DNA of 64,000 nt from contig JAAROD010000011.1 in NCBI GenBank assembly GCA_012274445.1, forward strand, positions 62,001 through 126,000, given 5' to 3'. The notes beneath the pieces were generated by a model, which was given only the letters and a program-made list of their open reading frames with translations, was not told the origin of the DNA and did not search any database. The stretch is from Sclerotiophoma versabilis. Taxonomy: Eukaryota > Ascomycota > Dothideomycetes > Pleosporales > Didymellaceae. A program made the position numbers and the translations under genes. Numbering within the stretch: the stretch's first letter is position 1; each line of letters begins with the position of its first letter. Shown here one piece after another: positions 11,230 to 23,973 of this stretch.

Positions 11230-12276
11230 CTCTGGCTCTGAGCGGAGCGTGTGGTATATAGTTGCGGGGTCACGACCTGAAGCGAAGCAGGCGGCAGGCG
11301 TGAGGATGAGGCGGGACGGGTGGTGAGACGGGCGCGTGGCTGTCAATGGGTGTTGCGGAGGTGTCGTCGAGATATTTTGGAGACGTTGGCAGCAGCTCCC
11401 TGCGCAATGCAAAGGGGCTCGCTAGCGGCCGCGACCCCGGTCGTCGTCTCCTGGCTTGGCGGCGCGCCGCCCATTTGGGAAGGATGCACCACGAGAGCCA
11501 ACACTCGCGCAGTCAGGTCGTTGCTCGCTCACGCCCCAACTTGCAGCGCGTTTCGACGGTGCCGTCTCGATGATGTTGTTTGATGATGCTGTCGTGATCA
11601 CTGGACTCTGAGAGCAGCCTCGGTCGTTTCTGCCCACCGCCTGTTGCAGAGCCAGCGACGGTCGAGCTTCCCAATGCTTCGTTGTCAGGCAAGGGTCTCG
11701 ATGAAAGCCATCTCGTACATCATCAACTGTATACATCACGTCCAAATATGTGTGCAGGGTCCCGTGCTGTTGCTCACCATCTCCACTTCGCCATCGGTGT
11801 TTGGTCGGACCTCCGCACCGTCCCAAGGTCGACTGTACCCTTGCTCCCGAAACGCAAGTCTCTCAAAGGGACGTCTTGGCGCAGCTAACGACACAAAAGC
11901 CCAGTCCTGCGACGCAGCAGCTACTTTCAACTAAACAAGGCCTTGGTGTGCATTGAATATTGACGATTCCATGTCCACATGTCCAGCCTTCTGCGACTAG
12001 CCCCGCAGATCATGGAGCTTGGACGATGGGCGGCTGACGTCGAGGCTCTGAACCCTGAATGGCAACTCCACCTCCACTGGACCACAACGTGCTTCCACCA
12101 ACGTCCTTCTCAGTCGATGCTGAGGCTCATCTAGCATGCCGCCTTACCCCACAGCGAAGTTTACCGTGCCGTTTGACCGGCCACTCCATGATCGATCGTT
12201 GCCTTGACTGGTCTGCATCCAACGTCTGCTACCCCACATCATCTAGTATCGCGTTACATTCTCTCAGGACGGCAAC
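11230..12276. other. Divergent promoter region between septin and PROPPIN genes
   Basis: About 1 kb between divergent genes. Open frames here have no known domain. The right part is C-rich on the plus strand and probably forms the PROPPIN leader. Confidence 0.55.
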
Positions 12277-13576
12277 ATGAATACTCGCCCAGTGTTGGAC
12301 TCAGACAAGGGCCCTTTCGCCCTCTCTGCCTCTTTCAATGCAGATAACTCTTGCTTCTCTGTGGCACTGGAATCGGGATTCCGCGGTATGCGCCTACAAA
12401 ACACAGCCACCTGAGCACCTACTTACCCATGTAGTGTTCTCGTCAAAATCTGGCGACCAGAAGCTCGCACGAGGTACTAGTTCTCTTAACTCATATCACC
12501 TTCAATATCTAATCCCAGCAGAGGTTGGCGGTGGCATCGGCTGCGCAGAAATGCTCGGCACCACACGCTACATCGCGCTCGTCGGAGGAGGGAAGCAGCC
12601 CAAGTTCCCACAGAACAAGGTCTGTCCCGAGGACTCCCTCAGCTGGCAGCTAATCTCGCATACTGACATCATCTACGAGGTGCAAATCTGGAACGACGCA
12701 ACACAGCAAATCTCCACCTCGCTCGAGTTCAAAACCCCCGTCCAGCGTGTCCGCATCTCACAAACGCACTTGATAGTCGTCCTACTGAACAAAGTCGGCA
12801 TCTACCGCATGAAGATGCCGCCTGAGAAAGTTGCAGACTACGAGACCGTCAATAACCCCTTCGGCCTGTGCGAGCTGGGCAAGACCATTGTCGCCTTCCC
12901 TGGTCGCGCAGTCGGACAGGTGAAACTCTTCGACCTAGCCACACACAACGTCTCCATAATACCCGCACACGAATCCCCACTACGCGCACTGTCCCTCAGT
13001 CATGACTGCAGCATGCTCGCCACCGCCAGCGAAGTCGGGACCATACTCCGACTCTGGTCCTTCCCGGCATGCTCGAAAGTCATCGAACTGCGACGGGGCG
13101 TAGACGCCGCCATAATCCTCTCGCTGGCCTTTAGCCCCTCCGGCACCACACTGGCCGTCAGCAGCGACAAATCCACGCTCCACATCTTCGACCTGCCTTC
13201 CGCAGCCACAGCCAAAACGCACACCAATCTCACCCCTCCCTCCTCCTCGGACGAGCACAAGTGGAAACTCCTTTCTAAGCTCCCCCTACTCCCACGTCAG
13301 TTCAGCGACACGTACTCCAACTGCAGCATAAAATTCGAAATGGGCGAGGAGCCGGCTTCGTTCGGGCCCGGCGCGCGCTCAGCCACGCTGCAAGCGGGGA
13401 TCCCAGGGGTGCCGGGCGGCCGGCCGACAAAGGGATTACTGGGCTGGCTTGATGAGAGTACAGTGCTTGTAGTGGGCGCGGGGCAGGATGCGCGGTGGGA
13501 GAAGTTTGTAGTTGGATACGACGAGGGCGGGAAGAGGGCAGTGTGGAGGGAGGGGTGGAGACGGTATCTTGATTAA
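12277..13576 (+). CDS. hsv2: PROPPIN beta-propeller protein, Hsv2/Atg18 family (SVP1-like protein 2)
   Basis: Exons 12277-12385, 12435-12473 and 12522-13576 join in phase to 400 residues, starting MNTRPVLDSDKGPFALSASF. The order of features is GIGCAEMLGTTRYIALVGGG near residue 60, PVQRVRI, then HESPLRALSLSHDCSMLATASEVGTILR followed by IELRRG and a WD-like blade (LAFSPSGTTLAVSSDKSTLHIFDL). The L/FRRG element provides the two arginines that bind PI3P and PI(3,5)P2. Family members act at the phagophore or endosome/vacuole in autophagy. The start GPFALSASFNADNSCFSVALESGFRV fits Hsv2 better than Atg18, which usually has a much longer loop in blade 6. Intact. Confidence 0.92.
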
Positions 13577-13951
13577 GCGCAAGACAGGCCGTTTATTGTG
13601 ATTGAGTGTGATGGGTGGTTGCCGTGCTAGGCTGTGTATGCATTTGTATGGGCGTTGGAAGACATGATGGCGTTCGTATACCCAGCCACGGCGCTCAGTG
13701 CATTCTCCTGCTCAAAGTTGGCGGTTTATCACAATCACAGAGTCCACGAGCAACTTCTATCCCAGACGACGAAATGGAGAACAATCTATGCTTCTAGGGT
13801 ATGCATATCTCCCGTCCCAATCCAGTCATACCAATAAAACAGAGAAGTATTCCTCCTCTTGCAAGTAAAAATCCCAAGAACGCCGCGATACCGATGGACT
13901 TTTGGGTCGTACTGAAATCATACCCAACGCTGCCAGAAAAGCGCCGCCCCC
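13577..13951. other. Convergent 3' intergenic region
   Basis: This is a 375-bp gap between the PROPPIN (+) and ceramide synthase (-) genes. No coding or RNA feature is seen. Confidence 0.6.
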
Positions 13952-15575
13952 CTACGAAGGCTTGTCGCACCCAATGCGCCCAAGCAACTCTTTGTGATCC
14001 CCGTGACCGGGAATACTAATCCCGCTGGCTCTGCTAGACTCGCGTCTCGCCTGGCGCCTTTGACTCGCACCGTTCATACGTGCAAACGTGAGCGCGTCGA
14101 CGCCGACTTCTTCCTCCAGTGGTTGGCTCATTCCACTCTCCGTGCATGTCGTAGCCATATTCAAAACCGTGTTTGTCTTCTCGTCCTCAAGCTCCTCATC
14201 ACCCTCGTCGTCAGAGCGGAGGTCTTCCGCGGCATTGCCCTTCAGTACCTTATACACGACCTTTGCGATTGTGCCGAACCAGATCAGGCAGAAGACTTGC
14301 AGTGTGAGGAGTAGTGCGAGGAAATAGTAGCGAAGGTTGGGGTTCCAGCAGATGGGACCGTTTTGGTCGGTGTATGCTTTCAGGAGATTGCTCCAAGGCG
14401 CGTTGCCGCCGAGGCGGTCGAACTCGGTAGCGTTGGACATGGGGACGAAAGCGTTGTTTGCGTCCTTTGAGTAGTAGCAGCCGGGGGCCATGTCGACGGG
14501 GGCGAAGGCGTAGATTGACCAGCAGACCATCATGTAGAAGACGTGGCGGGTCGCGATCCAGGATAAGACAAAGGCGCCGAAAGCGACGTCGCAGGCGGTG
14601 GTATAGCCCATGTACTTGAGGAGCTTGGCGGTCTGAATTGGTTAGCTGATGTTGTAGTAGACACGCTGCATCGCGCTTACAGGAAGAATGATGTCGACAA
14701 AGTCCATGATGCACAGGATGACGGTGCCAACGCGCATATGGTAGTAGCCGTAGGACAGGAACATGAGCGCAGTGGTGAAGAGGTGGTGTGTGAGCATCTG
14801 CGTGTAGTCCTTGCGCTTCTCCTCGATATTGACAACGAGAATCTGCTGGATCCAGAAGCCCCACTGCACAAGGTAGTACCACTTGAAGACGCCGTTGACC
14901 TCGCGGAAGGGCCAGCCTTCCCAGATGCCGTGGAGGTTCAGCCAGAAATCGGAGTGGTACATGATGTACTGCTGAGCGTTAGCCACTTGGTCGCATTTTG
15001 CGCAGCCTGCACATTCAACGTACCATGCCCAGGGACCACGATATGGTGTAGTAGACAATCAGCCATGCCTGCTCCTTGAACCTGTCGAGGCCCTTCTTCG
15101 TCCTGATACCTCCCAGCCTTGCCAATGGGTCCAGCATGTAGTCCATAACCGCGACCCGAAGACCAGTGAATGCCACAGTCCAGAAGATGACGTACGGCAA
15201 ATCGTCGGTGCCGCACCCATACAGGTTGGTCTCGGGGTTGAAGTAGGACATGGAGAAGAATTTGGTGGTTCGATCGCGCGCGCGTGGGAAGAAGATGTGT
15301 GTAAGGAAGAGGAGCGAAAGGAGGTTCACTGAGATGCCTACCGTCACACTGTTAGCATGTTGTATCGACAAAGGCAGGGTCCGGTGTGTGAACGTACCAA
15401 TCTGGTGGTCGCAGATCAATGTGCACAGAGATGCCGTGAGTCCCTGGTCTTCGACTTTCTTGGGGGCTGTCTTCCGTCGTTTCGGAGCAACAGCTGTTTT
15501 CTGGTTGTGGAGCTGTGCGTCGTGCGCACCACTGGCGGCGACGCCACCGTTCTGCAGCGCAGTCTTGGTTGCCAT
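13952..15575 (-). CDS. lag1: Ceramide synthase (sphingosine N-acyltransferase), Lag1/Lac1 TLC family
   Basis: Four exons. The protein starts MATKTALQNGG at 15575. The TLC/Lag motif is clear: YTQMLTHHLFTTALMFLSYG with the paired histidines, followed by VILCIMDFVDIILP-TAKLLKYMGY with the conserved Asp pair. There are 6-8 hydrophobic segments and an acidic C-terminal tail (SDDEGDEELEDE), as in fungal Lag1. The enzyme joins fatty acyl-CoA to a sphingoid base in the ER membrane. The first intron splices best from gtacgttc after Gln-Ile to the acceptor gacggtag, giving DHQIGISVNLLSLLFL; using the nearer aacag acceptor would shift the frame. Other introns follow LGM (before QYIMYHSDFW) and IILP. Whether it makes long-chain or very-long-chain ceramides cannot be read from sequence. 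Confidence 0.93.
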
Positions 15576-17079
15576 GCTGGGCTGAGGACTCGAGTGACAG
15601 GAATGCAGAAGCAGCAGCTGTGCGTTTCGACTGCAATGGCAATGCTCAAGCACAAGGCGAAAACTGGCCGTATGCTGAAGAAAAGCGAGGCCGGCGCTGG
15701 AAGGTGCGATTGGGTGCTCGGCTTGCGCGCGCAGTGCGTGCGTGGTCCAGGAAGTCGACGTGGTACCTGCAATTGGGTGTGTGTTGCAGCGAGCGGCTGG
15801 GTTCCTCGGTGGTCTTAGCAATAGGCAAGCATTGGGTCGTCTGGTGGTAGCAAGGGAGATCACGGGCGCTGGGGGAGTGCAGTCGTCCTCAGTCGGCGGG
15901 GGTGCGGTCGAGGTGTTTCGGCGGTTGGGCGGTGTGGGCCCAGGACAATGTTCAAGGTTCAAGACGTGATAGGCAAGCGCGGCGGATCCCACTCTCCTGA
16001 TGCTGGCGATCGCACAACGATTGTGTGTCTGGACACGGCAGTTGTCAACGTTAGAGTGAGTGTCTATCTGCTGGACACCCAGAAGCCGCAGAAATTCTGG
16101 ACAAGTGTCGCGGAAGCTAGCTACCTGCTGCACTCGTGGAGAACGCTAATAATTTTGGGGCCCGAGTCGGAGCTCGCTTGGATTTGGTGTAGCTCAAGGG
16201 GATCACGGGAGGTCCGAGGAACAGCAATTGCAGCCTTCACCAGTGGACTGTTGGGAAAAGGAGGTGGCGCCTATTTTGATCTGCACACATAGCGGAGCTT
16301 GTCGCCTTTCCGTCTGAGCCCTTGCGACTCTCGCTGCAGCACGCCATTCTGGTCTAAGTGATCCCTTTGTCGCTCCTTCGCTCCCCGTGCCAAGCCTTCC
16401 GACCGACATCTCCCAGGGTCCGCCAGCCTCGCCTGCCAGCCAATCATGCACCCATGCATTGTCAACGCCCGCTCCATTCCTACCCCGCCAGCGCACGGAT
16501 GAAACGTCCAGGTCGTGAAGCTGTCTTCATACCTGTCAGATGCAATGTGAAATCTCTACTACGCTGTCTGGCGCAAGTGGTGTAGGTGGATCTAGTAGAA
16601 GCCATTAAGTAGAATTAACTTGTTTGGTATTTCTTTTTTACAGCGATACGTAGGGTGTAGGACTGCGATAAGTAGCAATCTAGAAATTTCTACAGTTAGT
16701 TGGTGTTTTTCCTGTCCAAGGCAAAACCCCTATTGCTCTGGCCCACCCATCCTATTTATTCCGCAAATTCATTCGCATAGCATAACAAGCTCACTATGCA
16801 CTGGGGCACTGTTTGCTAGTAATCAACCTGTAGGTCGCGAAGAAGAAGCGTAAAACTTGATAATTATCAATGGGAAAGGCGTGCAAACGGTCTTGCTGGC
16901 TTAGTAGTGCGGATAAATTGAAAGGGGACTATCCATACAGCCCAGTGAAATACGCGAACAAAATGCATTACACCACGTCAACTCCAAACGGAAATTTCAT
17001 AAAGATCGCAACGAACCAGGACCCTTTCCTTAAAACACCGTACAATTTGCTGCAAACAGAAAAGAACACATTCGAACCC
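15576..17079. other. Intergenic region (about 1.5 kb), no gene seen
   Basis: This covers the ceramide synthase promoter and the 3' flank of the Bax-inhibitor gene. The stretch 16560-17060 is AT-richer. No supported coding region. Confidence 0.5.
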
Positions 17080-17954
17080 TTAGTTCTGATTCTGCGAGTT
17101 CAGAATCCTCAGAATAGCAAGGAACAGGTTAATAATGTCAAGGTATAGCGAGATAGCGGCAGCAATCTCCTCCTCGACGTGGTAGTGGCGCATGATCAGC
17201 TGAGTGTCGACCAGGATGTACCCAGAGAATATCAGAGCCGTAACAATGCCATAGCCCAGCTCAACCTTGCTGTTGTACGGGAAGAAAGCAGACATAAGTC
17301 CAAACAGTATCACAATCCAAATAGCACCGAAAAGGTAGGGAGCCCAGTGTGTAAAGTCGTACTTGCTCTGGCAGGCGAACAGGCTCAGAGCAATGAAGAT
17401 GCCTAGCGTAAAGGCCAGCGCAGTGAGGACAATGCGAGATTCATAGAATGAGACGATGACGGAGATCGAGTACGCTTCCATGGCTGTAAATCCGGCGAGA
17501 AAGGCGAGGTTCATAGGGTACGACTTTCGCTTCCAAAAGGTGAGGCCAAGGAAGACAAAGGTGCCGAGAAGCGACACCCACATCATCCACTGGTTTGTCT
17601 GGATCCAGTTTCGGTATGTCTTAGAGGTCATAGAGAGGGCACTGACTCCGGCGGTTGCGAGGAGCTGAACTGTCCTGGCTGCTGTTAGCACTGAGTAACG
17701 AACGCGGATGCAACAATAGCTTACAGGATGGCGTATACCTTCCTGATGAAGGCCATACGGATATCAAGGGTTGCCTCAGCTACCACACCGCCAAACTTGA
17801 AGTCGTCCGGCAGGTTGTCATTCTCGCCTCGGGGCACGCCTGAGAGGAGAGCTTGCTGAGGGTCTTCTGCCTGGTAGGTCGGTGGCGCCTGGGAGGGCGA
17901 GGACTCCTCGAAGGAGTCGCGCTGGGGAACATTCTGGTATTTGGGACCAGCCAT
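17080..17954 (-). CDS. Bax inhibitor-1/LFG family membrane protein (BXI1-like)
   Basis: Two main exons join at YAIL-TVQLLATAGVSAL. The ~80-residue N-terminal tail is Pro/Gln-rich and starts MAGPKYQNVPQRDSF, followed by VRKVY-like IRKVYAIL and six or seven hydrophobic segments. The ending GYILVDTQLIMRHYHVEEEIAAAISLYLDIINLFLAILRIL is the family signature, with the Asp residues thought to control a Ca2+/H+ leak. Relatives sit in ER, Golgi or vacuole membranes and modulate calcium and cell-death responses. The ATG at 17954 is preferred; an in-frame ATG at 17990 would add 12 residues. Intact. Confidence 0.92.
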
Positions 17955-18746
17955 CGCGAAATTCTGTTGGTGTTGCTCTGCGATACGCAACTACGGAAAG
18001 GATGCGTGAGTGGGGGATGGGGCGTTGTAGATGAAGAGGTAAGCTTCGTGGATTGAACGATGCATGACGTGAGCCCGTGCTTTTAAACTAGCGTTCCCGC
18101 GGCTTGAATGTCGTACACGTGAGCCCTATCATTCTTTCTCGAGCCTTCTCCTCCCACACCCAAGATGATCAAGAACAAAATATTCTTAGCGACGAATCTT
18201 TGCTGTTCTATCAGGCGAATAACCAAGAACAACTCTTTGCGCCACCTCTAGTGTTTGTTACATTATGTAAGGAGATGCTGAGCCCGCGGATCAAGTTGCA
18301 ACCCTATTGGCCTTGTCGAGAGCGCAGCCCCTACAACTCATCAGTGAATTACAGTCAATACTTTGGGGTTCGCTTTATCGCCAGACATTCAAATGGCTCC
18401 TTGTTTGACTTCTCAAATCCCACAATCGCGGGGGAACCTCTAGTTTGCACTACGACGGACGGTTGTCTGAACCATCCCTTCAGGCTTGCAAGACGACGCG
18501 ATTCTATTTCACTAGGTCAAGTAGTATGCCAAAAATTGCAAGGGTATCCGGGTGGCTGCTCTCTTGTTGGTTGAGCGGTCGCAAGCGAACCTGCAGCTTT
18601 TCATCGATACATGATGTTGGGGGCCGTAATATCAGCTCGAGGCTTGAGCACTGCACAGCGCAAACTCAGCCGCGATTGAATGTACTTGCATATATTCAGC
18701 CGTGTCTCGCAAAATTCCTCTTTTCTTTCTCTAAACACAAACAGCG
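17955..18746. other. Divergent intergenic region
   Basis: About 0.8 kb between the Bax-inhibitor gene (-) and the first DUF6536 locus (+). A frame at 18104-18574 (+) is open for 156 codons but has no recognisable domain and is treated as chance. Confidence 0.5.
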
Positions 18747-21110
18747 ATGGACACTCATTTGGCGCGGCAGCAATACACCCTAATACCGTTATCTGGGCCT
18801 CAGGAGGGAACGTCACATGATACCGGACGTGATGTAATCGCCTCTGAAGTAATCCAACTGGAAGATATTTCAATCGCAGCCAAAAGTACGCCCGCGATCC
18901 TAGTATCGAAACGGGGCTCGTCAGATAGCTTGGTTTCTGTCGCGTCTTCGCACAACGCCCAGACCACGTAAGATCAAGGCCGCTCTTCGTTACCCGAAAG
19001 AAGTTGGGTCGAGCGAGCTGTCAAGCGGCTATTCGAATTTGTTGACCGATCCAGTTCGCAAGTCAAAGCTTGGTTGCAACAGAGTCGCTTCCATGGATGG
19101 CGTATGGGTGTGCTCCTTGGGGCCTGTATGTCTGCCTTTGTGCTATGCGTCAATATAGGTCTTGCAATTTACGGCAGCACGACCAAGAGCGAGTACATAG
19201 GCGGCATAGCGGACTTGAAGGTCGGACCAGCTCAGGATATCTCGCGATGGAGCACAACATTTCACCTTTGCATCAACGCGCTCAGCACAATGTTACTAGC
19301 GGCAAGCAATTACAATATGCAGGTATTGAGCTCACCTACAAGAGATGATGTCGATAGAGTCCATCAAAAGGGCCAGTGGTTCGACTTGGGCATCTTGAGT
19401 TTTCGAAACCTTCGGCGCATACCCCATCAACGCATAGCTCTATCTCTATTTCTGGCATTTTCTTCTATACCCCTGCACCTCTTGTAAGACTTCGTACGGC
19501 CCCGTCGTTCTTGCTTCGCTAACAAGCTTCAGTTATAATGCTGCTATCTTTCAAATTTCCGACCTTCAACGAGTATAACGTTGTGGCTGTTCAGAATGGA
19601 ACTCCAGAATGGGCCAGAATGAATGCCGATAACATAAACTATACTACATATAATGGCTCGGCATGGCGAAGCGTATACGACACCAAATATGTCGCAGAAC
19701 ATGGAGACCTTTTTCTCATCATCGACCGCCTCGGCTTCGACCTGAAACATGACTGGGCCGGTCTCAACTTTTCAAATTTCTTCGCTTTACAAAGTTTCAA
19801 CAGCAATCAGGAAATTCTGCGACAGCTCACTCTCGAGTCACCCGAATGGATCAGATACGACAGCTTCTACAAGTTTTCCCAAGGTTTCAGGTTGGACGAT
19901 CCCATGTGGGCTTCTATGGACACAGACAAGAATTGGCCAGTCTCTGCACACATTGATCATGCATTCTCGCAAGTTAAGCCTGCCAAGAGTCGTATTCAGC
20001 TAAGTCTGACGTAAATACTTGTCGTTATCGCATGTAACGTCCTGAAGTTAGGTGCTATGAGTTGGACACTCGTCATCGATCGTTCCACCTACATTGTCAC
20101 ACTTGGTGATGGCATATCATCTTTTCTGCGTCGCCCTAACCTCATCACACAATCTCACTGTATGTTGGGCAAGGACGAGATGCTTTACAAGTTTGGTTAT
20201 ATGCCGTATCACCAGCCGGAGGGCGAGGATTTGGACACTCTTATGCTTCGTGTGGACGGCATGTGGCTACCGCAACGACGACGATACTTTGCTCTCATAG
20301 GACAAGGCAGGCAGATCTTCTGCGCAATACTGTAAGCGTCAAGTCCTGCCGTCAACTAAGATTCTAACTTGGAGCAGGCTCTGTGTCATCATGTATGCTT
20401 GCATTATGTTACCTTTCACGGGAAGGGCCAGGGACGGCTCCTTGATGTTACGCGTTTGGGGTACGGACTCCGATGACGTGTTACCATTCGGCTCCGGACC
20501 ACTTCTCAACTCTTGGATCGCAAACCTTCCTCAGTTCGTGCTATCGTTCTGCTACTTGCCCTTAAACGGTATCTGCACATCAATGGCTAGTGCCCAAGAA
20601 TGGAACAATATCGCACAAACAAGGAAAGGCCTAAGGGTTACAAAGCCTTTAGCACTGCAACGCAGCACGTACTTCTTGCAGCTACCTTATAGATGGGCAG
20701 TACCTCTCATGTTCACCAGCGGCATCCTTCATTGGCTAATATCTCAAAGTTTCTTTCTCGTGCGCCTGAACATCGTCGATGAGAACAACAACATCGTCAG
20801 CGAGAAATCAAAGACAGCTTGTGGGTACTCTCGATTAAGTCTTCTGGTCTTCTTCGCTGTTTCTCTTGTCCTGGTGTGCGCGGTGGGCATGGTTGGAAAT
20901 CGTCACATTCAGCAAAAAATTCCCATGGCTGCAACTTGCAGCCTTATCATTAGTGCGGCATGCCATACACAGAAAGGCGAAGATCGAGACGTGCATCTAA
21001 AGAAGGTGAAATGGGGTGTGGTCGAGGGAGTCAGAGGTGATTCTTACGCGCACTGTTCGATTACAGCGGGGACGTTGAGAAAACCGAAGGTCGGAGAGAA
21101 ATACCGATGA
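18747..21110 (+). pseudogene. DUF6536-family multi-pass membrane protein, copy 1, disrupted
   Basis: This locus is collinear with the intact copy at 21551-23973. Shared blocks in order are FHGWRMGVLLGACMSAFVLC (19095 on), SNYNMQVLSSPTRDDVDR, TYIVTLGDGISSF, PQFVLSFCYLPLNGICTSMASAQEWNN and STYFLQLPYRWAVPL. The ATG at 18747 is the only good start. A stop at 18969-18971 can be removed by an in-phase 87-bp intron. Two lesions cannot be spliced away: a +1 frame change near 19557-19572, just after FYNAAIF at the start of exon 3, and a TAA at 20012-20014 inside a membrane helix where copy 2 has Tyr. The later intron (about 20334-20378) still splices in phase, so decay looks recent. The alternative is sequencing error at two sites. 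Function of the family is unknown. Confidence 0.75.
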
Positions 21111-21550
21111 AGCCAACGCGGAGCTTCTTTTGGAATCTAGCAAGTTCACAAGCCGGTCAAGAGCACAAATGAATACAGCAAGAGGTCGCTTTGAAATGCT
21201 CTGTAGGGAGGTTCGTACCATCAAAGCCTTCGGAATCGTTGCGACTCGGGGTGAACGCAGAAACAGGGACTGCTAATTTTGTCACTACTAGCGAGGAAGG
21301 CAATTCCACCTGCGCCCCAGAGTCCGCACGGCCCCTAAGGGATCAACACCTTGTCAGTGCAACAAAAACCAATCAAGAATTAGCCCCAGCTGTATCGGCA
21401 CTTAAGGCGTCCTCCCAAGCTCAATGGAAGATAACTAAAGGGCCGATGCGCACTTGGCGTTCCGGCATCCAGAGCGATAAACAGACAGTTGGAAGTCCTT
21501 CACATCCTGATTTCTTATAGATCTCGATTTTGCACTATGCAGCATACCAG
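21111..21550. other. Spacer between the DUF6536 tandem copies
   Basis: 440 bp. A plus frame at 21191-21520 is open but unrecognised. It probably contains the copy 2 promoter. Confidence 0.5.
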
Positions 21551-23973
21551 ATGGCAAACACAACCGGAAAGCAAACAGGAAGAGGCTTACCATCTTCATC
21601 CGTAGAAGAATTGCAACTACGTAATATTGAGCTCGTTCCTGCGAGCCACTCCGTCCCTACCCCTACCAGTGAGACTATTGACCTTCCGCGCTGGCCACGT
21701 CCACAAGTCAGCACGCAAACCTCTCACTACAGCTCATTCAGATCGAACGATCAACGTCCTTTGCTCGAACATGGTACAAGCAAAACGAGCACCTTGTAAG
21801 CTGCACGTGTCCGATAAGTTCACGCACCATCTGACTTAATTCAGTCAAAGTGTTAAGGAATATGCTGAAGCTGGGAACGCTTCAACGCAAGAACGTGTGA
21901 CTCCGGGGAACCGTCGCTACACAAGTTCTGTTGCTCCGTTGCGACGATTTCAGACCTATGTGACCGATCGAATGAGCGGAAGTCCTCACTCTGGATGGCG
22001 TATGGGCGTCCTTTTTGGGTGCTGTATGTCAGTCTTCGTTCTTTGCTGTAACATCACGCTCCTGGTGGTAGGTGCTGCATACAAAGGTGGTTACAGCGAA
22101 GGTGTTGCGGACCTAGTCTATGGAGATGACCCTGCCATTACCAGATGGAATACAGCTATCCATGTGTTCATCAACATCCTCGGTTCATGCCTTCTCGCAG
22201 GAAGCAACTACACAATGCAGGTCATCAGCTCGCCAACGCGTGAAGAGATCGACAGAATGCATGGCCAAGGAGGTTGGCTTGCTGTTGGAATGCTCAGCAC
22301 CCGCAACTGGAAATGCATTGCGAGGAAACGCGCTTTCCTTTGTCTATTGCTGGGATTATCCTCTATTCCTCTGCATCTCTTGTAAGTGAGGCCAGGACTA
22401 GACTTATTTGCAACGGTATGACTGACTAATCTGTAGCTACAACGCGACGACTTTCAGGGTCATTGTGCAGAACCGCTACGTGCAGCGCGCAATCAGCATC
22501 GAATCGCCTGAGTACGCCAGCTTTGCAACTAATACCTCCTATGTCAATCTCACCAACAATCAATGGAAGTCAGAATTCGCTGAGGCACATACAATGGCCT
22601 ACCGCGACCTTGTTCTTGTTTTAGACGAACTCGTGCTCAACTCAACAGCAGAAGATGCGGAGAAGTCGCAACAAACATTCAACGTCACTTTCAGGGACAC
22701 GATGTACGGTCGGGATTACATTGCGGCAGCCGAGATCTCCGCTTCGGATTGGCTGGTCTACGAATCCTACACTGGCCAGACCTCTCCCGTCCGAATGCAC
22801 ATTACCCATGCTTTCGCAGGCAGGACCCGTATCCAAAGCCGTATTCAACTGAGCTTGTACTATCTGGTGGTGGTAATCGCGGCAAATCTCATGAAACTTT
22901 TCGTCATGTTGAGTGTGCTAATGATGGACCACGGTCACTCAAAGTATATTGTTACTTTGGGCGATGCTGCTGCGTCATTTCTGTCTAATCCCGATGCTGT
23001 CACCGAAGGTAGATGCTTGCTCGAAGATGGGAAGTTAATCAAACAAACCAGAGCACATGAATCCAATAGCGGGAATGCGACCAGTACGAGTAGCCACTCA
23101 CTGTTGGACACGTTACGCACTAGAGAATGGCATGGGCAGACCATAAGCTACTTCGCACTGATCAGGAACGAACAAGCCAGACTCACATTTCTTGCGTAAG
23201 TAAACCTGATATAGTCCCAGCGCCTGCTAACAATTTCCAGCGTCCTCAGCCTTATTGCACTCCTTCTTGGTTTTGTTGCAACTACTACCGGGAAAGCCTG
23301 GTTATGGGGCGCTTCATCGGACGGCGCGCTATCATTTTCCAGCGACAACACCTCCGCGGCCGCTACACTCTTCAACGCCTGGCTTGCCAATATGCCTCAA
23401 GTTCTTCTCTCGTTCTGTTACATGAATCTGAACAGTTTTTGCACTGCTATAACCAGCGCCAAAGAATGGAACAATTTGTCGACGACAAGGAAGGGGCTCC
23501 GCGTCAGCGAACCTAAGGGCCAACAGAGAAGCACTTACTTCCTCCAGCTTCCTTACAGATGGGCGGTGCCTTTGATTGTACTTAGTACAGCACTCCATTG
23601 GCTGTTATCACAGACTTTCTTCCTGGTGCGCATCGATGTTTTCTCTGGCAATGGAGACCTTGACACCAAGTCCTCTCGGTCAGCATGCGGCGTGTCAACA
23701 TCGAGTTTCATTGTATTCTTCACCCTGTTCCTTGGCCTCTGCATTACCATTCGACAATTGGCGAGCCGGAAATTCGTAATAGGTTTGCCGCAGGCTGCGT
23801 CAAATAGCCTTATTATTAGTGCTGCATGTCATCCGCCTATTGACGAGGTCGATCCGCATCTGGAGGCGGTACAATGGGGCGTTGTAGAAGGGGAGGTGGT
23901 GAAGGGATTTGGACACTGTTCGCTCTCATCGCGACCGGTCACTGCGCCGGAGGAGGGTAAGATCTACTACTAG
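21551..23973 (+). CDS. DUF6536-family multi-pass membrane protein, copy 2, intact
   Basis: Exons 21551-21795, 21845-22381, 22437-23195 and 23241-23973 join in phase to 757 residues. A hydrophilic N-terminus of ~140 residues precedes the family block SGWRMGVLFGCCMSVFVLC, the first membrane segment. Later blocks are GSNYTMQVISSPTREEIDRM, a large extracellular-type loop, KYIVTLGDAAASF, and the C-terminal SFCYMNLNSFCTAITSAKEWNN and RSTYFLQLPYRWAVPLIV. About six or seven hydrophobic segments are visible. DUF6536 proteins are fungal-specific and of unknown function. Copies 1 and 2 share the same intron positions but are well diverged outside the blocks, so the duplication is not recent. ATG 21551 is the first in-frame ATG after the upstream stop. 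Confidence 0.88.

Noticed and set aside
18966..19053. TAA at 18969-18971 as a third lesion in DUF6536 copy 1
   Set aside because: An 87-bp in-phase intron with gtaaga donor and gatccag acceptor removes it, so it is not counted as a disabling mutation.
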